Assembly (NCBI GenBank): GCA_012517485.1
Contig: JAAYUT010000163.1
Location: 1-13,602, forward strand
Direction: 5' to 3'
Length of the DNA stretch: 13,602 nucleotides
Source of the DNA: Candidatus Atribacter fermentans
GTDB taxonomy: Bacteria > Atribacterota > Atribacteria > Atribacterales > Atribacteraceae
A program made the translations under genes and the position numbers. This document shows, piece after piece, positions 1 to 7,161 of this stretch. Under the pieces are notes generated by a model that saw nothing but the letters and a program-made list of their open reading frames with translations, was not told the DNA's origin and made no database searches. Position 1 is the first letter of the stretch, and each line of letters begins with the position of its first letter.

Positions 1-1
1 A

Positions 2-406
2 GGAATTCCTGATGAAATTGTTTGGCGACAACCTTTTCCAGGTCCAGGTCTTGCGGTTAGAATTATCGGCGAAGTCACCGAAAACCGATTGGAAATATTA
101 CGGGATATGGATTACATCATCTATCAGGAGTTAAGAAATTCGCCAATTTTCAAAAAACTATGGCAATCCTTTGGGGTTCTAGTTCCTGTTCGAAGCGTTG
201 GAATTATGGGCGACGAAAGAACGTATAAATATGTCGGTGTTCTTCGCGCTGTTATGAGTGAAGATGGGATGACTGCGGACTGGGCAAAAATTTCATACGA
301 AACCTTAGATGTTATCGCCCGCCGAGTTGTGAACGAAGTTGCTGGCATCGGACGGATGGTTTTTGATATTACTTCGAAACCACCAGCGACTATTGAATGG
401 GAATAA
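2..406 (+). CDS. guaA: GMP synthase (glutamine-hydrolysing), C-terminal fragment
   Basis: GuaA converts XMP to GMP using ATP and ammonia released from glutamine, the last step of guanine nucleotide synthesis in the cytosol. Only the last 134 residues are present; the frame is open to the left edge, so the amidotransferase and most of the ATP-pyrophosphatase domain lie outside. What is seen is the C-terminal dimerisation and XMP-binding domain: the WRQPFPGPGLAVRI segment at the start, then SVGIMGDERTY, MTADWAK and the family's closing KPPATIEWE. These are hallmark GuaA sequences, so identification is firm. purA follows 54 bases downstream on the same strand, so the GMP and AMP branches from IMP are probably co-transcribed. 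The ATG at 89 is an internal methionine or an isoleucine/leucine-rich stretch within the domain, not a start. Nothing looks broken. Confidence 0.97.
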   Translation, partial: GIPDEIVWRQPFPGPGLAVRIIGEVTENRLEILRDMDYIIYQELRNSPIFKKLWQSFGVLVPVRSVGIMGDERTYKYVGVLRAVMSEDGMTADWAKISYETLDVIARRVVNEVAGIGRMVFDITSKPPATIEWE

Positions 407-409
407 AAA

Positions 410-436
410 TTCAAGTGCACATGAACAATGTGTGAA
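410..436. promoter_or_regulatory. inverted repeat between guaA and purA
   Basis: The 54-base guaA-purA gap holds a perfect inverted repeat, CACAT-GAACA-ATGTG (418-432). It can be extended by TTCA (410-413) pairing with TGAA (433-436) if AGTG at 414-417 is bulged out. It ends about 10 bases before the purA ribosome binding site and has no T-run after it, so it is not an intrinsic terminator. It could be an operator or an mRNA hairpin affecting purA. It is short enough to be chance, and I do not recognise it as a known purine-repressor site. Confidence 0.3.
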
Positions 437-460
437 AAATAAAAAGAGGAGGAATTATTC

Positions 461-1750
461 ATGCCTCTCGCAATTATCTCTGGTACCCATTGGGGTGACG
501 AGGGAAAAGGAAAAATAGTTGATTTTATCAGCCAAAAAGCCAATATGGTCATTCGAGCTCAAGGAGGAAGCAATGCTGGACATACGGTCGTCGTTGATAC
601 CAAGAAGTACGTCTTTCATCTGATTCCATCAGGAATACTTCATCCGAATATAAAATGTATTTTAGGAGATGGTATGGTTATCGATCCAGCTGACCTCCTC
701 CAAGAAATTCAATTCTTGCGAGAGAATGGATGGGAAGATTCCCTTCAGCGATTGTTTATTAGTGAAAAAGCCCACCTGGTTATGCCTTATCATCGTTTAT
801 TCGATCAACTTCAGGAGTCTTTTCGTCAAAACTCTCGTATAGGAACAACCGGCCGAGGAATCGGTCCTGCTTATGAAGATAAGGTTTCCCGATGGGGGAT
901 TCGTGCTGTCGACCTTTTTAATATGGATTCTTTAAAAGCAAAACTCCAGTTAGTCTTAAATTACAAAAATATTTTACTCGAAAAGGTTTTTGAAAAACCT
1001 CCGCTTTCTTTTGAAAAGATATTCGAACAATTCGAAAATTATTCTGAGCAATTAAAACCCTATATCGTCCATGTTTTACCAATTATTCATGATGCTCTCG
1101 CTACCAATCAAAATATAATTATAGAAGGAGCCCAGGGCACAATGTTGGATTTAGACCATGGAACCTATCCTTATGTCACCTCCTCTCACCCAGTTGCTGC
1201 TGGTTCGTTATTAGGAGCCGGCTTAGGTCCCCTTTCTGATATCCAGTCAATTGGAATCTGTAAGGCTTATACTTCTCGAGTAGGAGAGGGACCGTTCCCA
1301 ACCGAATGTCTCGATCATACCGGTGAGGCTTTGCGTGAACGAGGAGGAGAGTACGGGTCAACTACTGGCCGACCCCGGCGCTGTGGTTGGTTGGATGGAG
1401 TAGTACTCAAATATGCAGTCCAGATTAATGCCCTGACTTCTCTGGTCATAACCAAACTGGATGTCTTAGGTGGCTTTTCAAAAATTTACTTTTGCACCCA
1501 CTACCGCATTGGAAACCGTATTTCTTCAGAGCTACCAATTCAACCTTACGATTGGAAAATCGCTCAACCCGTTTATCAAGAGTTGGAAGGGTGGGAGAGT
1601 GATATCTCAAATATTCAATATTATAATGACCTCCCTCGAGCAACCCGTGATTACATTGAATTCATAGAAGATTTTATAGAAATTCCTGTGGCTATTCTTT
1701 CAGTTGGCCAAGATCGAAAATCGACCATCGTCCGAAAAGAAATTTTTTAA
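461..1750 (+). CDS. purA: Adenylosuccinate synthetase
   Basis: PurA joins IMP and aspartate using GTP to form adenylosuccinate, the first committed step to AMP. The protein has 429 residues, the normal family length. The N-terminal GTHWGDEGKGK (residues 8-18) is the IMP/GTP-binding P-loop and contains the catalytic aspartate (Asp13). NAGHTVV carries the catalytic histidine (His41). IEGAQGTMLD (221-230) and TTGRPRRCGW (301-310) form substrate-binding loops. TKLDVL (331-336) is the guanine-recognition motif, and SVGQDRKSTI closes the nucleotide site near the C terminus. The ATG is preceded by AGGAGG (447-452) at 8-base spacing, which supports the chosen start. It lies between guaA and ligA on the same strand, probably in one transcription unit. 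All key residues are intact. Confidence 0.98.
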   Translation: MPLAIISGTHWGDEGKGKIVDFISQKANMVIRAQGGSNAGHTVVVDTKKYVFHLIPSGILHPNIKCILGDGMVIDPADLLQEIQFLRENGWEDSLQRLFISEKAHLVMPYHRLFDQLQESFRQNSRIGTTGRGIGPAYEDKVSRWGIRAVDLFNMDSLKAKLQLVLNYKNILLEKVFEKPPLSFEKIFEQFENYSEQLKPYIVHVLPIIHDALATNQNIIIEGAQGTMLDLDHGTYPYVTSSHPVAAGSLLGAGLGPLSDIQSIGICKAYTSRVGEGPFPTECLDHTGEALRERGGEYGSTTGRPRRCGWLDGVVLKYAVQINALTSLVITKLDVLGGFSKIYFCTHYRIGNRISSELPIQPYDWKIAQPVYQELEGWESDISNIQYYNDLPRATRDYIEFIEDFIEIPVAILSVGQDRKSTIVRKEIF

Positions 1751-1768
1751 TGAGGCGGTTTCCTTCCT

Positions 1769-3790
1769 ATGGAAAATAACACGATCCGTCAAGAAATAGA
1801 AAAATTAAGAGAAATCATACGACAACATGACTATCGGTATTATGTTCTCAATCAACCAACCATAACTGACGATGAATATGATGCTTTGATGAGAAAACTC
1901 CAAGAATTGGAAAAAAACCATCCTGAATTTCAAACGCCCGACTCGCCTACCCAACGGATTGCCGGAAAACCTCAAGAGGGATTCCCGCCCTTTCTCCACG
2001 CTCAGCCTCTCTTGAGTCTGAATAATGCTATTTTAGAGGAAGATATTCGTGACTTTGACCAACGACTCCGAAAACTTCTCAATCAAAATCGAATTGAATA
2101 TGTCGTTGAATTAAAAATTGACGGTTTGGCAATCAATCTCAGGTATGAAGAAGGAGTTCTCACTCACGGAGCCACTCGGGGAGATGGATTGGTCGGAGAA
2201 GACGTGACTCCAAATATTCGAACTATTAAAACCATACCTCTTCGATTATTGGGAGACAAAATTCCCAAAATAATTGAGGTTCAAGGCGAGATATATATGG
2301 AAAAAAACGCCTTTAATCGTCTGAACCAAGATCGCATTGCCAAAGGTGAGCCTCCCTTTGCGAATCCTCGTAATTCTGCTGCCGGTTCACTGCGGCAGCT
2401 TGATCCGAAGGTAACATCTACTCGAGAGCTTCAAATGTTTGCCTATGGGGCAACCTTGATTGAAAGTAGTTACAATCCTCTCACTCAATGGGAACTTCTA
2501 AACTATTTGAAAGAATTAGGATTCAAGATTAATCATCATATTCAGATGGTTACCTCCATAGATGAAGTCATCGCTATCCATCGAAAGTGGGAAAATCAAC
2601 GCAAACAATTAGAGTATGAAATTGATGGGTTAGTCATCAAACTGAATTCGATTCCCGATCGAATTCGTTTAGGGTCAACCAGTAAAAGCCCTCGATGGGC
2701 TATTGCTTACAAATTCGAAGCAACAACCGAGCTGACCAAAGTTCTCGACATCGAAGTGAACGTTGGGCGAACAGGCACCCTCACTCCAGTTGCAATATTA
2801 GAACCAGTTAACATCGGTGGTGCCATGGTAAAACGAGCTACCCTTCACAATGAAGATGAAATGAAAAGGAAAGATGTTCGCATTGGTGATTGGGTTTTGG
2901 TCGGTCGAGCCGGAGATGTTATCCCAGAAGTGATTCGAGTCATCCCAGAACAAAGAACGGGCTCGGAAATTATTTTTCAAATGCCCACCACCTGCCCAGC
3001 TTGTCATGCGCCAGTAAAAAGAGAAATTGGAGAAGCCGCATGGAAATGCGTCAATATAAACTGTCCGGCTCAGCGGAAGGAAAAAATAATTCACTGGGCT
3101 TCACGGGACGCCATGGATATTGAAGGACTTGGTGAAAAATTAGTCGGCCAACTCATTGAAACTGGTTTAGTCCGTACCATTTCCGATCTCTATCGTTTAA
3201 AGCGTGAGGAGTTAATCGATTTGGAAAGAATGGGCCCTAAATCAGCAGAAAATCTGATTCAAGCCATTGACCAATCAAAAAGAAGAGAATTAGCTCGATT
3301 TATCTATGCACTCGGTATTCCTTATGTTGGAGCGCACATTGCTCAAATTCTTACCGACCATTTCTCATCATTGGATCAAATGATTGGAGCAACTGAGGAT
3401 CAATTCCTCAATATCGATGGAATCGGCCCCAAGGTCTCGCAATCAATCATCAATTTCTTTTCTCTTCCCGAAAACCTCCAACTGATTAAGGAATTGAAAA
3501 CCCTCGGCGTCTATCCCATCCAGAAAAAAAAGGAAAAACCGATTAAAACCCAAGAGTTCTTTCAAGGAAAAACTTTTCTTTTTACCGGAACTCTGAGCCA
3601 TTTTACTCGGAAAGAAGCCGAGGATTTAGTGGTTTCCCGGGGGGGAAAAGTCGCCAAAACGATTTCTTCTCAGGTTCACTATTTAGTGGTAGGTGAACAA
3701 CCTGGTTCAAAACTTCAACAAGCGTTAAAAAAAAATATTCCTCTGTTAACCGAGACTGAGTTTGAGGAGAAAATCCATTCGGATTTTTGA
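1769..3790 (+). CDS. ligA: NAD-dependent DNA ligase
   Basis: LigA seals nicks between Okazaki fragments and in repair, adenylating itself with NAD. The 673-residue length and full domain order match the family. The Ia domain has DYRYYVLNQP and DDEYD (residues 21-38) for nicotinamide mononucleotide binding. The adenylation domain has KIDG with active-site Lys116, GATRGDG (134-140) and EIDGLVIK (284-291). Next come an OB fold, a four-Cys zinc finger (Cys409, 412, 427, 432), helix-hairpin-helix repeats (MGPKSAENL near 488, IDGIGPKVSQ near 549) and a C-terminal BRCT domain from about residue 596, beginning with FFQGKTFLFTGTL. The ATG lies 18 bases after the purA stop with a modest GAGGCG site (1752-1757) at long spacing, so translation initiation may be weaker than for its neighbours. 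No domain is missing. Confidence 0.98.
   Translation: MENNTIRQEIEKLREIIRQHDYRYYVLNQPTITDDEYDALMRKLQELEKNHPEFQTPDSPTQRIAGKPQEGFPPFLHAQPLLSLNNAILEEDIRDFDQRLRKLLNQNRIEYVVELKIDGLAINLRYEEGVLTHGATRGDGLVGEDVTPNIRTIKTIPLRLLGDKIPKIIEVQGEIYMEKNAFNRLNQDRIAKGEPPFANPRNSAAGSLRQLDPKVTSTRELQMFAYGATLIESSYNPLTQWELLNYLKELGFKINHHIQMVTSIDEVIAIHRKWENQRKQLEYEIDGLVIKLNSIPDRIRLGSTSKSPRWAIAYKFEATTELTKVLDIEVNVGRTGTLTPVAILEPVNIGGAMVKRATLHNEDEMKRKDVRIGDWVLVGRAGDVIPEVIRVIPEQRTGSEIIFQMPTTCPACHAPVKREIGEAAWKCVNINCPAQRKEKIIHWASRDAMDIEGLGEKLVGQLIETGLVRTISDLYRLKREELIDLERMGPKSAENLIQAIDQSKRRELARFIYALGIPYVGAHIAQILTDHFSSLDQMIGATEDQFLNIDGIGPKVSQSIINFFSLPENLQLIKELKTLGVYPIQKKKEKPIKTQEFFQGKTFLFTGTLSHFTRKEAEDLVVSRGGKVAKTISSQVHYLVVGEQPGSKLQQALKKNIPLLTETEFEEKIHSDF
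3769..3788 (+). terminator. weak terminator-like hairpin at the ligA stop
   Basis: AAAATCC (3770-3776), loop ATTC and GGATTTT (3781-3787) form a perfect 7-bp stem, extendable by a G-T pair at 3769/3788. The 3' arm is T-rich, but the stem has only two G-C pairs and no free T-run follows. It sits inside the last codons of ligA and abuts the gatC promoter. It could reduce read-through from purA-ligA into gatC, or be a coincidence of coding sequence. Confidence 0.3.
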
Positions 3791-3815
3791 AAACGGGAAA
3801 GCTTTTCACTATAAT
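3787..3815 (+). promoter_or_regulatory. sigma-70-type promoter for gatCAB-dnaE
   Basis: TTGAAA at 3787-3792 (five of six consensus bases) is followed after exactly 17 bases by TATAAT at 3810-3815 (six of six). The -35 box overlaps the ligA stop codon. Transcription would start near 3822, leaving a leader of about 85 bases before gatC. The rest of the 118-base ligA-gatC gap holds only a short ATGGT/ACCAT repeat around 3818-3835 that I cannot interpret. This is the longest gap between + strand genes in the left half, as expected at an operon boundary. Confidence 0.65.
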
Positions 3816-3890
3816 AATATGGTATTGTAAGACCATCTCAATTTCATACATGAACTGATTAGAGTTATTGACAATAGAATTTACCTCACC

Positions 3891-3900
3891 AGGAAAGGAG
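3891..3900 (+). promoter_or_regulatory. ribosome binding site that sets a TTG start for gatC
   Basis: AGGAAAGGAG ends at base 3900. A GTG in the same frame begins at 3900 and so overlaps the site itself, leaving no spacer. The TTG at 3909 lies 8 bases past the site, the normal distance, so TTG is the likely start. Confidence 0.7.
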
Positions 3901-3908
3901 TGGGTCGA

Positions 3909-4214
3909 TTGTCAGATACAATTTCGTTGTCGGAAATAAAAAAGGTCGTTGCTCTTGCCAAGTTGTCTATTCCTGATATCGACTTGGAACATTTTTTTAT
4001 AGAAATCAATAATATTCTTTCTCATTTTGATAAATTGAATCACCTTGAACTCAAGGAGGTTTCACCCACTTCTCACATCTCCTGGAGCCAACCTCCAACC
4101 AATCCTGATGAATCTCGGGAATGGATGGGAAGAGAAGAATTATTTTCCCAGGCACCAGCCATTATTGATCAATATTTTATTGTGCCAAAAGTGGTTGACA
4201 AACAGGAGGAATGA
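3909..4214 (+). CDS. gatC: Asp/Glu-tRNA amidotransferase subunit C
   Basis: GatC is the small belt-like subunit that wraps the GatA-GatB interface and stabilises the GatCAB complex, which converts misacylated Glu-tRNA(Gln) and/or Asp-tRNA(Asn) to the correct form. From the TTG at 3909 the product has 101 residues, the usual GatC size, and opens with SDTISLSEIKKVVALAKLSI, the family's N-terminal helix pattern. The middle (FIEINNILSHFDKLNHLEL) is the amphipathic helix, followed by the proline-containing linker and the ending QAPAIIDQYFIVPKVV, typical of GatC. A GTG at 3900 would add three residues but overlaps the ribosome binding site. The stop is one base before the gatA ATG, so the two are translationally coupled. 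Primary sequence conservation in GatC is low; position next to gatA and gatB makes the call secure. Confidence 0.95.
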   Translation: MSDTISLSEIKKVVALAKLSIPDIDLEHFFIEINNILSHFDKLNHLELKEVSPTSHISWSQPPTNPDESREWMGREELFSQAPAIIDQYFIVPKVVDKQEE

Positions 4215-4215
4215 A

Positions 4216-5709
4216 ATGGATATCGACACAATTAAAAATTTTACTATAAAAGACTATCATAAAGTTTATAAAAATAAAGAGGCTTCCCCAATTGAAATTA
4301 CTCAGTTCTTTCTGGATCGGATTCACCTTCTCGATTCTTCCCTCCGAGCATTTTTGACAATCGATGAAACAGGTGCCCTGCAACGGGCTCGAGAGTTGGA
4401 AGAAAAAAAACTTGGGGAGGCTGACCTTCCCCCTCTCTATGGTATTCCCATGGCTATTAAAGATAACATTTGCATACAAGGATTGCCAACAACATGTGGA
4501 TCGAGAATTCTCAGCAATTATCGCTCACCTTTTGATGCTACCGTGATAGAAAAAATTAAAAAAGCTGGGGGTATCTTTTTGGGAAAGACTAATATGGATG
4601 AATTCGCCATGGGTTCTTCAACAGAAAATAGTGGGTTTGGACCAACCAGAAACCCTTTTGATCCCAGTCGAGTACCAGGAGGTTCCAGTGGGGGATCGGC
4701 AGCGAGCGTAGCCGCTCTGGAAGCCCCTTTAGCACTGGGTTCAGATACCGGCGGGTCAGTCCGTCAACCGGCAGCATTCTGTGGAATAGTAGGTCTGCGC
4801 CCTACCTATGGACGTGTCTCTCGTTATGGATTAATCAGCTTTGCTTCTTCCCTCGACCAAATTGGAACCCTAACTCGCAATGTCCAAGATACCTTGACAC
4901 TTTTTACCGTAATTAGTGGTCAAGACAACCGAGATTCAACTTGCGCTCCTTATCCTCCTTTTTCATTTTCTGATGACCTACCGGAGAATGAAATCAAAAA
5001 AATGAAAGTGGGAGTTGCCAAGGAATATTTCAATCCTGGAGTCGATCCGGTTATTACCCAACGAATTCAAGAAATCCTCAAAATTCTCACCAATGAGGGA
5101 TTCGAAATCATTGAGGTTTCGCTTCCTCATACCGATTACGCTTTAGAAGCGTACTATATTGTAGCCCCAGCCGAAGCTTCTTCTAATTTAGCCCGTTACG
5201 ATGGCATTGCTTATGGTTATCGGTGTTCTCATCCCCTCAATCTACAAGACCTGTATACTCGGACCAGAACCACCGGATTTGGGAAAGAAACTCTTCGCCG
5301 AATTATTTTAGGAACATATTGTTTAAGCTCGGGTTATTACGATGAATTTTACCTCAAAGGAATGCAAGTTCGGACTTTAGTGAAAAAAGACTTTGAAGAT
5401 TGTTTTGAAAAATGCGATATTCTTCTCACTCCAGTAACACCTCATTTACCTTTTAAGTTTGGAGAAAAAAGCCATGATCCCTATCAAATGTATTTAGCCG
5501 ATGTTTTTACAATACCTTCAGCTATGGCAGGCATTCCAGCACTTTCATTAAATTGTGGGTATCATCAACACCTGCCCATTGGATTACAAGTTTTGGGAGC
5601 ACCCTTTCAAGAAGGAAAAATATTAAGCTTTGCAACCTTTTTAGAAAAAACGTTGTCGGTTCCACCTCCTGTTATCAAATCAGTCAATCTAAAAAAGGAG
5701 GTGCTTTGA
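4216..5709 (+). CDS. gatA: Asp/Glu-tRNA amidotransferase subunit A (amidase)
   Basis: GatA hydrolyses glutamine and passes ammonia to GatB for amidation of Glu-tRNA(Gln) or Asp-tRNA(Asn). It has 497 residues, slightly longer than many GatA proteins. The amidase-signature Ser-cisSer-Lys triad is visible: Lys82 in MAIKDNI, Ser157 in PGGSSGGSAASVAAL, and the nucleophile Ser181 in GSDTGGSVRQPAAFCG. GLRPTYGRVSRYGL follows, as in other GatA proteins. The C-terminal half has YYIVAPAEASSNLARYDG and CDILLTPVTP, also canonical. The ATG at 4216 has AGGAGGA (4204-4210) five bases upstream and gives the expected N terminus. The reading frame is open further left (to an ATG at 4045), but that lies inside gatC and is not used. 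The stop overlaps the gatB start by one base (TGATG), indicating coupled translation. Confidence 0.98.
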   Translation: MDIDTIKNFTIKDYHKVYKNKEASPIEITQFFLDRIHLLDSSLRAFLTIDETGALQRARELEEKKLGEADLPPLYGIPMAIKDNICIQGLPTTCGSRILSNYRSPFDATVIEKIKKAGGIFLGKTNMDEFAMGSSTENSGFGPTRNPFDPSRVPGGSSGGSAASVAALEAPLALGSDTGGSVRQPAAFCGIVGLRPTYGRVSRYGLISFASSLDQIGTLTRNVQDTLTLFTVISGQDNRDSTCAPYPPFSFSDDLPENEIKKMKVGVAKEYFNPGVDPVITQRIQEILKILTNEGFEIIEVSLPHTDYALEAYYIVAPAEASSNLARYDGIAYGYRCSHPLNLQDLYTRTRTTGFGKETLRRIILGTYCLSSGYYDEFYLKGMQVRTLVKKDFEDCFEKCDILLTPVTPHLPFKFGEKSHDPYQMYLADVFTIPSAMAGIPALSLNCGYHQHLPIGLQVLGAPFQEGKILSFATFLEKTLSVPPPVIKSVNLKKEVL

Positions 5710-7157
5710 TGGCGAATTGGCATATTACCATAGGTTTAGAGGTTCATTGTCAACTTCTCACCCAAGCGAAACTCTTTTGTCAATGTGGAACCGATTATAT
5801 CGGTAAACCACCTAATAGCTTGGTCTGTCCAGTTTGTTTGGGGCTGCCAGGTTCATTACCAGTTATGAATCATCATGCCATGCAATTGGCTCTTCGAACT
5901 GCTTCATCACTCCACTGCCAATTGCTTCCGAAGGTCGTTTTTCATCGAAAAAACTACTTTTATCCCGATCTTCCAAAGGGATATCAAATATCTCAATATG
6001 ACCTTCCGATTGGTATAAATGGCTATTTTGAATTTCTAACTCAAGGTGAAAAAAAACAAGTTCGGATTAAACGAGTTCATATTGAAGAAGACGCTGGGAA
6101 GCTTATCCACGAAGGAATCAACCTTCCAGAAAATTGCTCTGGTGTTGATTTTAACCGGTGTGGGATTCCCCTGGTTGAAATAGTTACCGAGCCTGATCTC
6201 CATCATCCGGAAGAAGCCCGGGAGTGTTTAACTGCTCTTCGGGATTTGGTAAGGTTTATTGAAGTGAGCGATGGAAATATGGAGGAAGGTTCCTTACGGT
6301 GTGATGCCAATATATCCATTTCAACCCACCCCGACCTTATGGGGGTTAAGGTCGAGGTTAAAAATATGAATTCTTTTCGGTCAGTATTTCGGGCCTTAGA
6401 ATACGAAATCGATCGGCAAAAAAGATGTTTAGAAGAGGGCGGTTCCGTTCCACAAGAAACACGCCATTGGGATGAAACGAATGAAGTTACAATCTCTTCG
6501 CGAGGAAAGGAAGATGCTGAAGATTATCGTTATTTCCCCGATCCCGACCTTCTCCCTTATATCGTGAAGGAAGAAGTTATTCATCAAATCAAATCATCAC
6601 TTCCCGAACTCCCCTTAGAACGCAAGGAACGATTTATGATCGATTATGAACTCACCGAATCCGATGCTAGTGTTTTAGTTCAAGATAAATCATTAGCTGA
6701 TTTCTTTGAAAATTGTATTCAAGAACTTAATAAACCAAAATTTATTGCCAATTGGACCATAACTGAAGTCTTAAAAAATCTAAATATTCTTGATATTGAT
6801 ATCAAACAAAGTAAAATTTCACCCTCATCTTTTATGGAATTATTGAAGATGATTGACAAAAAAGAAATCAGTGGAACCATTGCCAAGGCTGTCCTGGAAG
6901 AGATGTTTCAAACCGGGGGACGAGCCAAAGAAATTATGGCAAAGAAGGGCATTGCTCAAATTAATAGTGAAAAAGAAATTGAAAAAATTGTGCGTCAGGT
7001 TATCGAACAAAATCCACAAAGTGTCGCTGATTTTTTAGGAGGGAAAGAAAAAGCCTTTCATTTTCTTTTTGGTCAAGTCATGAAAGTCACCCGAGGGCAG
7101 GCCAATCCTGACTTGGTTAAAAGCATCCTCAATAAAGAACTATCGGCCGAGGGGTAA
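5709..7157 (+). CDS. gatB: Asp/Glu-tRNA amidotransferase subunit B
   Basis: GatB binds the misacylated tRNA, phosphorylates the Glu or Asp side chain with ATP, and amidates it with ammonia from GatA. Length is 482 residues. The catalytic cradle has IGLEVHCQL (8-16), LPKGYQISQYDLPI (88-101), IEEDAGK (125-131) with metal-binding acids, and PLVEIVTEPD (154-163). LRCDANIS and VEVKNMNSF follow, and DYRYFPDPDL (272-281) ends the core. The last ~145 residues form the helical, YqeY-like tRNA-binding tail. Cys24, Cys26, Cys40 and Cys43 form a zinc-knuckle pattern (FCQC...CPVC), present in some but not all GatB proteins. The ATG overlaps the gatA stop and has AAGGAGG (5695-5702 region) at good spacing. 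The longer open frame back to 5553 is inside gatA and is not the gene start. dnaE starts 4 bases after the stop. Confidence 0.98.
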   Translation: MANWHITIGLEVHCQLLTQAKLFCQCGTDYIGKPPNSLVCPVCLGLPGSLPVMNHHAMQLALRTASSLHCQLLPKVVFHRKNYFYPDLPKGYQISQYDLPIGINGYFEFLTQGEKKQVRIKRVHIEEDAGKLIHEGINLPENCSGVDFNRCGIPLVEIVTEPDLHHPEEARECLTALRDLVRFIEVSDGNMEEGSLRCDANISISTHPDLMGVKVEVKNMNSFRSVFRALEYEIDRQKRCLEEGGSVPQETRHWDETNEVTISSRGKEDAEDYRYFPDPDLLPYIVKEEVIHQIKSSLPELPLERKERFMIDYELTESDASVLVQDKSLADFFENCIQELNKPKFIANWTITEVLKNLNILDIDIKQSKISPSSFMELLKMIDKKEISGTIAKAVLEEMFQTGGRAKEIMAKKGIAQINSEKEIEKIVRQVIEQNPQSVADFLGGKEKAFHFLFGQVMKVTRGQANPDLVKSILNKELSAEG

Positions 7158-7161
7158 CGAA

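Noticed and set aside
124..552. 142-residue open frame on the minus strand across guaA and purA
   Set aside because: It lies antisense to two firmly identified genes, has no ribosome site or recognisable protein pattern, and spans their gap by chance.
2798..3094. 98-residue open frame on the minus strand inside ligA
   Set aside because: Antisense to the conserved OB and zinc-finger region of ligA; no family features.
3868..3873. TTGACA as a second promoter for gatC
   Set aside because: No -10-like sequence lies 16-18 bases downstream; that position is the ribosome binding site.
4045..4215. Longer gatA start
   Set aside because: The extra 57 residues are gatC read in another frame. The ATG at 4216 has a strong ribosome site and gives the normal N terminus.
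5553..5708. Longer gatB start
   Set aside because: The extension is gatA read in another frame; the ATG at 5709 with AAGGAGG upstream is the real start.
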